Shown: positions 41,973 to 51,502 of the stretch, in pieces
Numbering within the stretch: the stretch's first letter is position 1
How the letters are laid out: each line of letters starts with the position of its first letter
From: Pseudolabrys taiwanensis
GTDB lineage: Bacteria > Pseudomonadota > Alphaproteobacteria > Rhizobiales > Xanthobacteraceae
Length of the DNA: 64,000 nucleotides
Reading direction: 5' to 3'
NCBI RefSeq assembly: GCF_003367395.1
Contig: NZ_CP031417.1
Coordinates: forward strand, 1,612,001 to 1,676,000
The notes under the pieces: generated by a model
The model's input: the letters and a program-made list of their open reading frames with translations, nothing else
Databases searched by the model: none
Told to the model about the DNA's origin: nothing
Program-made: the position numbers and the translations under genes

Positions 41973-42132
41973 TGGGCTCCCTCGCCGCGTACAACCTACG
42001 CCGGGAGAACGCGGAACTTGGCTAAAGAAACTCAAGCTTTCAGCAATTTGAAGCCATTATGATGAGCGAAGCGTTAACGTCGCCTCGATCGCACTTTGAG
42101 GCCGCCGCCGAGCGCCTTAGGATTGCAGGACC

Positions 42133-42810
42133 ATGGCCAGCCGCGACACCGCCTTTGTCGAGATCACGCCGGAAGTGCTGCTGAAGGCCTATGCCTGCGG
42201 CATCTTCCCGATGGCCGAGAGCGCCGACGACCCGGCGCTCTATTGGATCGAGCCGGAAATGCGCGGCATCCTGCCGCTCGAGGGCTTCCACGTCGCGCGC
42301 CGCCTCGCCCGCACGGTTCGGACCACGCCCTTCACGGTCCATGTCGACCGCGACTTCGATGCCGTGATCGACGGCTGCGCCGAACCCAAACCCGACCGCG
42401 GCAAGACCTGGATCAATGCCCGCATCCGCCGCATCTATCGCGCGCTGTTCGAAGCCGGCGCCTGTCATACCGTCGAGGTCTATGACGGCGAGGCGCTGGT
42501 CGGCGGTCTTTACGGCGTCTCGCTCGGCCGCGCCTTCTTCGGCGAGAGCATGTTCCACCGCGCCACCGACGCCTCCAAGGTCGCGCTGGTGCATCTCGTC
42601 GCGCGCCTGAAGGCCGGCGGCTACCGCCTGCTCGATACGCAGTTCGTCACCGCGCATCTGAAGACCTTCGGCGCGGTCGAAGTGCCCAAGCGCCGCTATC
42701 ACCGCATGCTGGAAGAAGCGCTCGCCGGCGAAGCGGACTTCGCTGTGTTGCCGACGGAGCGGCCGATCACCGGCGCCGAGGCGCTGGCGATCATCGAGAG
42801 CGCGCATTGA
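42133..42810 (+). CDS. aat: Leucyl/phenylalanyl-tRNA-protein transferase
   Basis: A 225-residue N-end-rule enzyme that adds Leu or Phe from tRNA to proteins with N-terminal Lys or Arg, marking them for ClpSAP. Visible features are [76 protein letters not shown] and [16 protein letters not shown]. Length is standard. In relatives it follows accC and precedes the DUF2155 gene. The latter neighbour is kept here; accC is 11 kb to the left. Confidence 0.96.
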   Translation: MASRDTAFVEITPEVLLKAYACGIFPMAESADDPALYWIEPEMRGILPLEGFHVARRLARTVRTTPFTVHVDRDFDAVIDGCAEPKPDRGKTWINARIRRIYRALFEAGACHTVEVYDGEALVGGLYGVSLGRAFFGESMFHRATDASKVALVHLVARLKAGGYRLLDTQFVTAHLKTFGAVEVPKRRYHRMLEEALAGEADFAVLPTERPITGAEALAIIESAH

Positions 42811-42813
42811 GCC

Positions 42814-42921
42814 GTCATTCCGGGGCGCGCGCCACTTCGACGCGCGAACCCGGAATCCAGAACAACGATTGAGCTTGCGACTGGACTCCGGATCGCGCGC
42901 TGTGCGCGCGTCCGGAATGAC
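42814..42921. repeat. Palindromic intergenic repeat between aat and the DUF2155 gene
   Basis: A 108-base element bounded by GTCATTCCGG and CCGGAATGAC, with inner palindromes (GCGCGCgccacttcgacGCGCG; CGCGCGCTGTGCGCGCG). It probably also serves as a bidirectional terminator for the two convergent genes. Confidence 0.75.
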
Positions 42922-42926
42922 AGCAA

Positions 42927-43940
42927 TTACCGCAACGCCGGCACGAAGCCCGGCTGCTGTTGCTGCGCGCGCGGCTGTGCCGGCACGAACTGCTGTCCGG
43001 CCTGCGGCGGCCGTTGCGCCGGCTGCGCACGGCGCGGCTGTGTCGGACGCGCCGCGGGCTTGGCCTGATCGTCCGGCGCCGCTTCCGCGACCGACGGCGG
43101 TTGCGCGCCTTTGCAGTCGGTGAGCCACACGTCGTAGATCGGGTGCTCGACCGCGTGCAGGCCGGGGCTCGCCGCGAACATCCAGCCCGAGAAGATACGC
43201 TTCATCTCGTTCTGCAGCGTCACCTCGTCGACCTCGACGAAGGCGTCGGTGTTCGGCGTCTCGGTCGGCGGCCGCGAATAGCACACGCGCGGCGTCACCT
43301 GCAGCGCGCCGAACTGCACCGTCTCGTTGATGGCGACGTCGAACGAGATGATGCGGCCGGTGATCTTGTCGAGACCGGAGAACACGGCGGTCGGATTGGC
43401 GATGCGCTGCGGCGGCGGCTCGACCACCACCTCGTCGCCCGGCCGCGGCGCGGTATCGGCCGGCTGATTCGGATTGGGGTTCGGGTTGGGATTGGTGTTG
43501 GCCTGGGTCGGCTGCTGCGGCTGCTCGCCGGCCGGCGCCGGCGGCCGCACCTGTCCCGGTAGCGGCGCCATGGTCGCGCCCGGCGGCGGCGCCAGATCCT
43601 GCGACTGGATGGTGCCGCCACCCGGACGGCTCGACGGCGGCAGCGCCATCGGCGCCGGCAAAGGCTGCGCCGGCGGCACGTCGGGCCGCGCTGCGGCGGG
43701 CATGCGCGACGGCTGATTGGAGTAATAAGGCGCCTGCCGCGAGGGCGGCGGCGGCGGCTCATCGTCTTCTTCGCGATAGATCGGCGGCGGATAGCGGTCG
43801 TCGCGCCCGCCTCCCGGCACGTTGGCCGGCGGCCGCGGCGGCGAATCGGAAAAGATCGAGCCGAATTGCGCCAGCGCCGGTGTCGCGGCGGCCAGCGTGG
43901 CGAGCGTCAAAATGCAGACTGAGAGCCTGGGTCGCGCCAT
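42927..43940 (-). CDS. DUF2155-domain secreted protein, Pro/Gln-rich
   Basis: A 337-residue exported protein. The signal peptide is about 1-24 (TPALA-QF). Residues ~28-180 are Pro-rich and disordered, including a short Asn-Pro repeat (NPNPNPNPNQ) encoded by 6-base tandem repeats near 43460-43495. The DUF2155 domain follows (about 185-290): AVFSGLDKITGRIISFDVAINETVQFGALQVTPRVCY, then FSGWMFAASPGLHAVEHPIYDVWLTDC. The tail is Gln/Pro-rich. DUF2155 genes sit beside the NDUFA12-type complex I gene in many Alphaproteobacteria; function is not established. Confidence 0.9.
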   Translation of the reverse strand: MARPRLSVCILTLATLAAATPALAQFGSIFSDSPPRPPANVPGGGRDDRYPPPIYREEDDEPPPPPSRQAPYYSNQPSRMPAAARPDVPPAQPLPAPMALPPSSRPGGGTIQSQDLAPPPGATMAPLPGQVRPPAPAGEQPQQPTQANTNPNPNPNPNQPADTAPRPGDEVVVEPPPQRIANPTAVFSGLDKITGRIISFDVAINETVQFGALQVTPRVCYSRPPTETPNTDAFVEVDEVTLQNEMKRIFSGWMFAASPGLHAVEHPIYDVWLTDCKGAQPPSVAEAAPDDQAKPAARPTQPRRAQPAQRPPQAGQQFVPAQPRAQQQQPGFVPALR

Positions 43941-44150
43941 AAACCGGGATCGTCCCCTTGGGGCCGGCGCGTGAAAGTGGCCGCCCTCAAACCAGCGCCC
44001 GGTTAACACGGGGAATGCGGCGGCGGAAGGGCGCGCCGGCCCCTTCCCCACCCCCGGCCGCGCGGGTGGCGAAACGACGCCTTGCCGGGCCTGATCGGAA
44101 CCGGCATCGTTCGAACAACAAATAAAGATGCTCAGGGGGGACATGCTCAA

Positions 44151-45131
44151 ATGAAACGGATACTCGGACTCTGCCTGCTGTTGGCCGCGACGCTCGCGGC
44201 CGGCCTGGCGCCGGCAGGCGCGCAAACCTATCCCGACCGTCCCATCACCATCGTGGTACCGCTCGCCGCCGGCAGCGGCATGGACGCCTTGGTCCGTCTC
44301 TATGCCGACAAGCTGCAGGCCTCGCTCGGCAAACCGGTGATCGTCGAGAACAGGCCGGGCGCCGCCTTGATGCTGGCAGCGAGCCACGTCGCGACCGCGC
44401 CCGCCGACGGCTACACGCTGCTGGTCTCGACATCCTCGGCGATGGCGATCAATCCGGTGCTGTACAAGAAGATCCCGTACAAACTCACCGACTTCGTGCC
44501 GGTGTCGTTCTACGTGAAGTCGCCGTTCATCCTGGTGGTCAATCCGGATCTGCCGGCCAAGACGGTGCCGGAGCTGATCGAACTCGCCAAGAAAAGCGAA
44601 AAGCCGCTCAGCTATTCCTCGCCCGGCGCCGGCGTCGCCCAGCATCTGTCGATGGAATACATGAAGCAGCGCTTCGGCATCAATTTCACGCACGTGCCCT
44701 ACCGCTCGACGCCGCAATCGGTCGCCGACATCGTCGCCAATCACGTGCAGCTCGGCTTTGCCGAAGCCGGCGCCACTCTGCCGCTGATCCGCGACGGCAA
44801 ATTGCGGGCGCTGGCGGTGTCGTCCTCGACGCCGATCCCGTCACTGCCCGACGTGCCGCCCTTCGCCAAGGCCGCCAACGCGCCCGACTTCGAAGCCGTG
44901 TCGTGGCACATGCTCTATGCGCCGGCGGCAACGCCCAAGCCGATCGTCGAGAAGCTGCATGCCGAGATGAAGAAGATCATGAGCGACCCGGAGATGCAGC
45001 AGAAGGCGACGACGATCGGCCTGTTGCCGATCGATCCGCCCTCGCTCGCCGACACCGAGATCTATCTCGTCAGCGAACGCGAGAAATGGGGCTCGCTGGT
45101 GCGGAAGCTGGAGCTCGAGGGCTCACAGTAA
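44151..45131 (+). CDS. TctC/Bug-family periplasmic binding protein
   Basis: A 326-residue tripartite tricarboxylate transporter receptor-like protein. The signal peptide ends at PAGA-QTYP. Family landmarks are YPDRPITIVVPLAAGSGMDALVR, VENRPGAALMLAA, ADGYTLLVSTSS, FTHVPYRSTPQSVADIVANHVQLGF and RALAVSS. GGGG ten bases before ATG 44151 supports the start. The TctA and TctB membrane partners are not in the window. Such orphan Bug proteins are common in soil bacteria; the ligand (often a carboxylic acid) is unknown. Confidence 0.92.
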   Translation: MKRILGLCLLLAATLAAGLAPAGAQTYPDRPITIVVPLAAGSGMDALVRLYADKLQASLGKPVIVENRPGAALMLAASHVATAPADGYTLLVSTSSAMAINPVLYKKIPYKLTDFVPVSFYVKSPFILVVNPDLPAKTVPELIELAKKSEKPLSYSSPGAGVAQHLSMEYMKQRFGINFTHVPYRSTPQSVADIVANHVQLGFAEAGATLPLIRDGKLRALAVSSSTPIPSLPDVPPFAKAANAPDFEAVSWHMLYAPAATPKPIVEKLHAEMKKIMSDPEMQQKATTIGLLPIDPPSLADTEIYLVSEREKWGSLVRKLELEGSQ

Positions 45132-45185
45132 CGAACGCGGGGGTGCATCGGCGGGCGGCGCGTCCCGCGCCGCTGGCCGGCGTCT

Positions 45186-46397
45186 CTACTTGAGCGTCAG
45201 CGCCCGCCGCTGCGTCGCCCACACCAGGAACGCAAAGCCGATCAGAACGCCACCGCCGAGCGTGAGCGCGAACCAGCCGCCGATGTGCCACAGCACGCCG
45301 GCGAGGCTCGAGCCGATCGCGCCGCCGATGAAGTTGCACGACACATAGGCGGTGTTGAGCCGGCTGCGGGCCGTTGGATCGACCGCGAACAAGCGCGTCT
45401 GATTGAGCACGTTGAGCGCCTGGATGGCGATGTCGATCAGAAAGACGGCGATCAAGGTGATGGCGATCGACGTGGCGCCGAAACCCGAGATGGCGAGCGA
45501 CACCAGCGCCAGCACCAGCGCGCCGCCGGTCGACGGCACCGACCAGCCGCGGTCGTGCAGCCAGCCGGCGCGGCGCGCGGCGAGCGCGCCGGCCAGTCCG
45601 ACCAGGCCGACCAGCCCGATCTCGCTCGCCGCGTAAGAGAACGGCGGCGCACTGAGCAGCAATGTCAGCCCGGTCCAGAACATCGTGAACACCGAGAACA
45701 CGGTCGCGCCCAGCACGAGCGTCACCTGCACCGCGCGGTGCGCGCGGATGGTGCTGAAGATCGAGCGCAGCAGCCGCCCATAAGGCACGGCCGGCCGCGG
45801 CGGCAACGCCGGCAGCGCCCGCGCCAGCAAAATCGCCAGCACGATGATCAACACGGCCGCGCAGAGATAGATCGCGCGCCAGCCGAACGCGTCGGCGAGA
45901 AAGCCGCTGATCGTGCGCGACACCAGAATGCCGACGAGCACGCCGGAGATGACCGTGCCGACGGCGCGGCCGCGCTGCTCGGGCTTGGCGAGATCGCCGG
46001 CCAAAGGCGCGAGGATCTGCCCCGCCACCGTCGTCAGCCCAACGGCGGCAAGCGCGGCCAGCAGCAAGGTGAAGCTCGGCGCGAAGGCACTGGCGATCAG
46101 CGCCAGCGCCGACAGGATCATCATCGCCGGAATCAGACGGTGACGCTGGAGCGTGTCGCCGAGCGGCACGATCAGGAAGATGCCGACCGCGTAGCCGGCC
46201 TGCGTCATCGTCACGAGCAATCCGCCAGAGCCCGCGGGCACGCCGAAGGTCTGGGCGATTTCGGCGAGCAGCGGTTGCGCGAGATAAAGATTGCCGACGG
46301 CGGCGCCGGCGGCGACCGCGAACAGCAAGGTCAGGCCGAACGACATGCCCGACGATAAGGCCGAGGCGCCTTCGGCCTTGCTGGGTTCGTCCGCCAC
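45186..46397 (-). CDS. Major facilitator superfamily transporter
   Basis: A ~403-residue membrane transporter with about 12 hydrophobic segments, similar to the YbcL/AraJ-like drug or sugar efflux group: LYLAQPLLAEIAQTFGVPAG, QAGYAVGIFLIVPLGDTLQRH (motif A region) and GRAVGTVISGVLVGILVSRTISGFLAD (motif C-like). GTG 46397 is preferred as start because GGAGCAGGA lies just upstream; an ATG at 46457 would add 20 residues. The substrate is unknown. It is downstream of the NDUFA12-type gene on the same strand. Confidence 0.86.
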   Translation of the reverse strand: MADEPSKAEGASALSSGMSFGLTLLFAVAAGAAVGNLYLAQPLLAEIAQTFGVPAGSGGLLVTMTQAGYAVGIFLIVPLGDTLQRHRLIPAMMILSALALIASAFAPSFTLLLAALAAVGLTTVAGQILAPLAGDLAKPEQRGRAVGTVISGVLVGILVSRTISGFLADAFGWRAIYLCAAVLIIVLAILLARALPALPPRPAVPYGRLLRSIFSTIRAHRAVQVTLVLGATVFSVFTMFWTGLTLLLSAPPFSYAASEIGLVGLVGLAGALAARRAGWLHDRGWSVPSTGGALVLALVSLAISGFGATSIAITLIAVFLIDIAIQALNVLNQTRLFAVDPTARSRLNTAYVSCNFIGGAIGSSLAGVLWHIGGWFALTLGGGVLIGFAFLVWATQRRALTLK

Positions 46398-46477
46398 GGT
46401 CCTGCTCCAAAAAAACAAACCGCCGCGGGACGGCGTGTCCCGCGCGGTGCGCGTCATCGCATGAATGAATCGACGCG

Positions 46478-46498
46478 CCGGCAGGCTCAGCCTGCCGG
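46478..46498. terminator. Hairpin between NDUFA12-type and MFS genes
   Basis: CCGGCAGGC-tca-GCCTGCCGG, a perfect 9-bp stem 18 bases beyond the stop of the leftward NDUFA12-type gene. A second hairpin (GGAGGGC-tca-GCCCTCC) overlaps that gene's last codons. No T-tract is present. Confidence 0.55.
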
Positions 46499-46515
46499 AC
46501 GCCGGGTTGGAGGGC

Positions 46516-46926
46516 TCAGCCCTCCGGGCTCCAGGCCTTGTAGTCGCCGGTCGCCTTCGGACGGCGGCCTTGCGCCAAGGTCGACCCCGGCGGGCGGTAG
46601 GCGCCCGGCGTGCCGGTCAGATTCGGCCGATGCGGCTTCTGCCAGGCGCGCGGCTTGTAATCTTCCTCGGTCGGCGGCGTGTCGACGGTGTGGTGCAGCC
46701 AGCCGTGCCACGAGGGCGGCACGGTCGAGGCCTCGGCGTAGCCGTTATAGATGACCCAGCGGCGCTCGAAGAGCAGCGTCGGATCGATCTTGCCGCCCTT
46801 GGTGCGATAATATTGGTTGCCGAATTCGTCTTCGCCGACCTTTTCGCCGTACATCCAGGTCCAGAACTGGGTTCCGAATGTCTGCGAATTCCACCAAGTG
46901 AACAGTTTCAGAAGGAAACTTTTCAT
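46516..46926 (-). CDS. NDUFA12-type accessory subunit of NADH:ubiquinone oxidoreductase
   Basis: A 136-residue homologue of the mitochondrial complex I 17.2-kDa subunit, an accessory subunit kept in Alphaproteobacteria. Typical features are [62 protein letters not shown] and [16 protein letters not shown]. It probably associates with membrane-arm/peripheral-arm junction proteins of complex I. In relatives it lies next to aat and DUF2155; here the TctC-type and MFS genes intervene. Confidence 0.94.
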   Translation of the reverse strand: MKSFLLKLFTWWNSQTFGTQFWTWMYGEKVGEDEFGNQYYRTKGGKIDPTLLFERRWVIYNGYAEASTVPPSWHGWLHHTVDTPPTEEDYKPRAWQKPHRPNLTGTPGAYRPPGSTLAQGRRPKATGDYKAWSPEG

Positions 46927-47049
46927 CGCCGCCGTGCATTAACCGCTGTGGGACGGTTGGCGTTCTGCCACCTCACCGCTCCCGTGTCCAGGGCGCCGCC
47001 GCCGGGCCGCCCACCATCCCTGCACCCCGCTCTCGTTACATGAGGCCGC

Positions 47050-48192
47050 ATGGATTCGTTGAGACTGGCACTCATCCAAGTCAAAGACTGGCTGTACTGG
47101 CTGCCTAATCCCGTCACCGCCGTGTTAATTCTGGCACTGGCCGTGGTCATCGCCCTCGCCGTCCACCGGCTTTTGCGCAAGGTGGTCCGCCGCACATTGG
47201 CGCCGCGCTATCCCAATATTTTCTCGATCGTCACGCGCCTGCGCGGGGTCACGCGCCTCTCCGTCCTGATCCTGGCGCTGCTGGTCGCCGTGCCGGTGGC
47301 GCCGTTCGATTCGGACACCGCCGGCATCATCGCGCGGGTGCTGCTGATCGCCATCATCGCCCTGATCGGCTGGGCCGCGATCGTCGCCCTCAACATCGGC
47401 GCCGATGTCTATCTGCGCCGCTTCCGCCTCGACGTCGACGACAACCTGCTCGCGCGCAAGCACAACACGCAGGTGCGCATCCTCCTGCGCACGGTCGAAG
47501 GCGTCGTCGTGCTGATCACCGCCGGCGCGGCGCTCATGACGTTCGACGCGGTTCGCCAATACGGCGTCAGCCTTTTCGCCTCGGCCGGCGTCGCCGGCAT
47601 CGTCGCCGGTCTGGCCGCGCGCCCGGTGCTGTCGAACCTGATCGCCGGCGTGCAGATCGCGATGACGCAGCCGATCCGGCTCGAAGACGCCGTCATCGTC
47701 GAAAACGAATGGGGCAATGTCGAGGAGATCGGCTCGACCTATGTCGTGGTGCGACTGTGGGACTGGCGGCGCATGGTGTTGCCCCTCACCTACTTCATCG
47801 AAAAGCCGTTCCAGAACTGGACGCGCGAAACGTCGGCCTTGATCGGCACCGCCTTCATCTATGTCGATTACCGCGCGCCGGTCGCGCGCATCCGCGACAA
47901 GCTCGACGAGATCGTCAAGCAATCGAGTAACTGGGACGGGCGCGTCATCAATCTGCAGGTGACCGACGCCAAGGAAGCGACCATCGAATTGCGCTGCCTC
48001 GCCAGCGCGCCGTCGGCCGGCGCCGCTTTCAATCTGCGCTGCGAGATCCGCGAGAAGCTGGTCGACTTCCTGCAGCGCGAACATCCCGAGGCACTGCCGC
48101 TGCGGCGCATGGAAGTCAGCGCGCAGGACGATGCGGCGTTGCGGCTCGGCAATGACGGCAAAGAGCGAGAGGCGGTCGGCGGCCGCAACTAG
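47050..48192 (+). CDS. MscS-family mechanosensitive channel
   Basis: A 380-residue channel protein with four hydrophobic segments in the first ~190 residues. The pore-lining helix is around 175-200 (GVSLFASAGVAGIVAGLAARPVLSNLIAGVQIAM), with the Gly/Ala pattern of MscS TM3. The beta domain follows (PIRLEDAVIVENEWGNVEEIGSTYVVVRLWD) and then the alpha-beta vestibule domain. It opens under hypo-osmotic stress. It is transcribed alone toward the autotransporter gene, whose stop is 9 bases away. Confidence 0.9.
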   Translation: MDSLRLALIQVKDWLYWLPNPVTAVLILALAVVIALAVHRLLRKVVRRTLAPRYPNIFSIVTRLRGVTRLSVLILALLVAVPVAPFDSDTAGIIARVLLIAIIALIGWAAIVALNIGADVYLRRFRLDVDDNLLARKHNTQVRILLRTVEGVVVLITAGAALMTFDAVRQYGVSLFASAGVAGIVAGLAARPVLSNLIAGVQIAMTQPIRLEDAVIVENEWGNVEEIGSTYVVVRLWDWRRMVLPLTYFIEKPFQNWTRETSALIGTAFIYVDYRAPVARIRDKLDEIVKQSSNWDGRVINLQVTDAKEATIELRCLASAPSAGAAFNLRCEIREKLVDFLQREHPEALPLRRMEVSAQDDAALRLGNDGKEREAVGGRN

Positions 48193-48201
48193 CAGCGGGC
48201 C

Positions 48202-50685
48202 TCACCAGGTGTATTTGACGACGCCCTTGCCGGCGCAGCTGGTGACGTTGCCGGAAAACTCGCCTTCGAACGTTGCGGCAAGCGAAAAGCCGTTGAGCCA
48301 CTTCTGTTCGGCGCCGGCGCTGACGAGCACGGAATCGGCATCCGGACGCGCGCCGTTCACAACAAAGCTGGTGCCCGGCAGCGACTGGAAAGCCGCGCTC
48401 GCGGTGCGATCGGGCTTGTAGTCGTGCGCCCATGCCAGACGGCCGCGCAGCGTCAGCACGCCATCGCTCGCCGCGAGTGATTTGTCCGCCCGCAAACCAA
48501 GTTCGGTGCGGCTGTCGGTCGTGGTCTGTGCCGCGTAGTTCAGCGCAAACAGGCTGCCGCCGGACGGGGTCTGCTCGGCATAAGACGGCATGCTAAAGCT
48601 GATCGCCTGCACCGCGGCATAGGGCGTGAGGCCGACGAATGGCGTCGCAAAACGATAACCGCCCTCGAACCGGCCGGAGAAGCTGTTGGCGCGGAAGCGG
48701 CCTTCGAGCATGTCGACACCGGCGAGCGCAACGGTGCGGCTGGTGGTGACGTCGTGCCAGCCATAGCCGAGCCCCGCGGCGATGTAGGCCGGACCGAATG
48801 CGTGCCGGCCGTAGACACCGGCCTGGAACATATCCGTTGAGCCCGAGCCGAAGCCATTGGCCAGCGAATAGGACGTACCGCCCCCGCCGAGCGCAAAACC
48901 GACAAGCGTATCGGGCGAGAGCCTGTAATCGGCGCCCGCCGCGACGCCCCAGAGACGCGCGCTGGTGTCCTGCGATCCCACCGCCGCGTTGCCGCCGACG
49001 GTTTCCGAGCCGCCATAGACAGCCGCCCACACGCTCCAGCGGTTGACGGGCTCGGCACGCAGCGGCGCCTTGGTCGCCATCGCGAACGCCTCGCTGGCGG
49101 CAGCCGAGCGCTTGCCGGCGTAGGACAGCGTTGCGTCGTTGATGTTGTCCGGCACGACAAAGCTACCGGCACGGCCGGCGCTGGCCGGGTCGATCAACAT
49201 GTTGAGGAACAGATCGTCGGCCTTCATCGAAGACTGGATCGCACCGGTGCCGAGTTCGCCCGCGGCGACCGAAAGTCCCGCCGGCGTCAGCGCGCCGAAT
49301 GCCAGAGGAATGCCGCCGCTCGTGTTGAAGACATTGGTCAGCGTGTTGGCGACGTTCTGCTGGTTGGTGTTGAGGCCACCGCCATAGTTCGGGCCAGGAT
49401 TGTTCGGGTCAACGAAATGCAGCGTCAGATTGAGGAAGACGTCGTTGGCACCATAGCTCAACGCGGACGTGAAATTCGCCGGCAGGTTGGTATTGACCAG
49501 CGCGTTGAAGGCGCCGTTGACGCCACCGGTCGCGTTGAGGATCGTGTACTGCTTGGTGACATAGCTGCCAGGTGCGAACACCGCGTTCACAGTGGCGCCG
49601 CCGAGGGTTGCCGTGCCGGTGACATTGGTACGGTCGGCATTGGCGGGCGACACTTCGACCAGGTAGTTCGAGGGCGCCGAGAAAGCAAGGTTGCCCTGTA
49701 CGGTCAAAAGCCCGATTGAATTGCCGGGCGCCAGCGTACCGCCGTTGATCTCCGTGTTGCCGACGACGCCATTGCCGCCGAGGGCGCCAGCTGCGTTCAC
49801 CGTCGTGAGCGATGAGGATGCAATCGATCCATTGACGCTGAGAATGCCGCCATCGACGGTGGTGGAGCCGGTGTAGGTGCTGTTCGCTGTCAGGACGGTC
49901 TTGCCCGCCTCCACCAGCACCGATCCCGCTCCGGAGACGGTGGGATCGAACGAATAATTCAAGCCGGTGTGGTTGAAGACGATCTGGCCGGTGCCTGCGC
50001 GGAACACGACTGCCGATGCAATCAGCGCGCCTGGCGCCACCGCGGCTTGGCCCTGTGCAGCACCGATGTTGAGCGTACCGGTCGAACCGACCTGGCTGGC
50101 AATGTTCAAGGTCGAAGCCGAGACGCTGCCGCCGTTCTGGATCGTCAGCGTGCCGCGGCCGAAAGTGGCGATAGTGATCGGAAGGGCGGAACCATCGAGC
50201 GACGAAAGGGCGGACCAGGACGAGCCAGAGACCGTCACGGTACCGTTCGAACCGGCGCCGAACGCGATAGTCCCAGAACCGCTGATCAAAGAGCCGTTCA
50301 GGATCGTCAGCGTGCCAGTACCGGCATTGCCGACAATAACCCCTGACGATTGCGCGGCCCCGCCGATCACCGTCGGATTGGGCGTGGCTGTATCGATTGT
50401 TACAGCGTCGCTGCGGGTCGGCACGCCGGCCGACCAGTTACCGGCCGTGAACCAATCGGTCGATGTGCCGCCGATCCAGTCGGCAGCCTCGGCGACTGCC
50501 GGTATCGCCGTTGCCGACATGAAGGCCAGCGCGACCAGCGAGGTGGTGCGCAAGAGACCGCTGCGCAACGATGCAGACCAATTCTGACTTACCGCAACGG
50601 GCCAATTGTCATCGATACAAATCGGTCGATGGCCGCGAGTCGTCCGCACAGATTCGACCGCGCTCCGCGTTATTCCCAGCCTCAT
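48202..50685 (-). CDS. Autotransporter (type Va secretion) protein
   Basis: An ~827-residue protein. The N-terminus is an unusually long signal region (hydrophobic core LRTTSLVALAFMSATAIPAVAEA near residues 45-68). A Gly/Ser/Thr/Asn-rich beta-helical passenger carries autotransporter-associated repeats (GNAGTGTLTILNGS; STYTGSTTVDGGILSVNGS; NGGTLAPGNSIGLLTVQGNL). The C-terminal ~280 residues form a beta-barrel translocator (SVWAAVYGG, VAAGADYRLSPDTLVGFALGGG) ending in Trp. The start could be ATG 50685 or GTG 50724. The passenger has no recognisable enzyme or toxin domain; adhesion is a generic possibility. Confidence 0.9.
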   Translation of the reverse strand: MRLGITRSAVESVRTTRGHRPICIDDNWPVAVSQNWSASLRSGLLRTTSLVALAFMSATAIPAVAEAADWIGGTSTDWFTAGNWSAGVPTRSDAVTIDTATPNPTVIGGAAQSSGVIVGNAGTGTLTILNGSLISGSGTIAFGAGSNGTVTVSGSSWSALSSLDGSALPITIATFGRGTLTIQNGGSVSASTLNIASQVGSTGTLNIGAAQGQAAVAPGALIASAVVFRAGTGQIVFNHTGLNYSFDPTVSGAGSVLVEAGKTVLTANSTYTGSTTVDGGILSVNGSIASSSLTTVNAAGALGGNGVVGNTEINGGTLAPGNSIGLLTVQGNLAFSAPSNYLVEVSPANADRTNVTGTATLGGATVNAVFAPGSYVTKQYTILNATGGVNGAFNALVNTNLPANFTSALSYGANDVFLNLTLHFVDPNNPGPNYGGGLNTNQQNVANTLTNVFNTSGGIPLAFGALTPAGLSVAAGELGTGAIQSSMKADDLFLNMLIDPASAGRAGSFVVPDNINDATLSYAGKRSAAASEAFAMATKAPLRAEPVNRWSVWAAVYGGSETVGGNAAVGSQDTSARLWGVAAGADYRLSPDTLVGFALGGGGTSYSLANGFGSGSTDMFQAGVYGRHAFGPAYIAAGLGYGWHDVTTSRTVALAGVDMLEGRFRANSFSGRFEGGYRFATPFVGLTPYAAVQAISFSMPSYAEQTPSGGSLFALNYAAQTTTDSRTELGLRADKSLAASDGVLTLRGRLAWAHDYKPDRTASAAFQSLPGTSFVVNGARPDADSVLVSAGAEQKWLNGFSLAATFEGEFSGNVTSCAGKGVVKYTW

Positions 50686-51065
50686 CGCATTCCATTTCAA
50701 CTTAACGACAGCGTACAATGACACCGTTAGATGGCATCAGGGCGCAAGATCAGCGTTAATGTCAACCTGCGAGGCGTCGGCCTCGAAATTCACAACCGTC
50801 GCAGTGTTTGCGGCACGCCGTTGCTTCGTGAGCGAAGCGGACGCGGCATTGCCGCGTCGTCCAACGGAATCGCCCAGCGCTCCGCGCGTCCCAACACAGC
50901 CACGTGCGCGACAATCGCGCCGCCGCCGGTGGCTCAACGGCGAGCGAAAGCCAATTCCGTATCCTTCCTGAGTTGCGCTCGGCCGTTTTATGTGGCATTT
51001 GATGCCCACGAAATCGGCAGCGCGCCTATCGCGACGCCAAGCCGCCCAAGGATGACAGTGCCGGT

Positions 51066-51098
51066 AAAGGCGGGCCCCTCGCGGGGTCCGCCTTTTTC
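51066..51098 (+). terminator. Strong orphan terminator
   Basis: AAAGGCGG-g-CCCC, tetraloop tcgc, GGGG-t-CCGCCTTT followed by TT: a 13-pair stem (one G-T) with a T-tract. No rightward protein gene ends here, so it may close a small RNA gene or a decayed gene. Confidence 0.85.
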
Positions 51099-51486
51099 CT
51101 TTTGGCGCCCTGGGACCGTTCGACCGCCTGCCTCATGGAACAAAAGCGATCCAAAACGTGCGCCGCCCGCAGGCTGCAATCAATTCACACAGAGGAGAAG
51201 CGTCGCGGCAGTTGCCCACACCCTTCGGGCTCGGTTTAAGGGCCTGACTCAGCATCGAGAATCAGCGACTCCGGAACCCGTTGCGCCGGACTTCTCCCGG
51301 GCTTTTCCCCGCCTCCGCGCGTCAGAAACTTGCCTGTGGGGAAGCTGCAAAGCCCGATTTTCGGTCGTTTTTTCGTCATCCGCGCCGGGCCATTTCCGGT
51401 CGCCGAAAAGGGCTTTTCCCCGCGGGTCAGGGGCACAATACTGCCCTCGGACACGCGACGCCTTTTCCCTCTATTTCAGGCACACG

Positions 51487-51502
51487 ACACAAGATTTAGT
51501 GT
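51487..51502. promoter_or_regulatory. NrdR-box-like palindrome upstream of nrdJ
   Basis: ACACAAGATTTAGTGT, a 16-base site with ACAC...GTGT ends and AT-rich centre, similar to the known NrdR-box pattern that controls ribonucleotide reductase genes. It lies 342 bases before the nrdJ start and just ahead of a possible promoter. Only one clear box is seen, whereas NrdR sites usually occur in pairs. Confidence 0.45.

Noticed and set aside
48202..50685. Autotransporter as delivery route for the RNase A-like toxins
   Set aside because: It is a classical type Va protein with its own passenger, 43 kb away, and has no two-partner or CdiA/CdiB features.
51138..51162. Possible EcfG promoter (GGAAC near 51138)
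   Set aside because: The spacing is 15 and the -10 element reads CGTG, so both deviate from the consensus.
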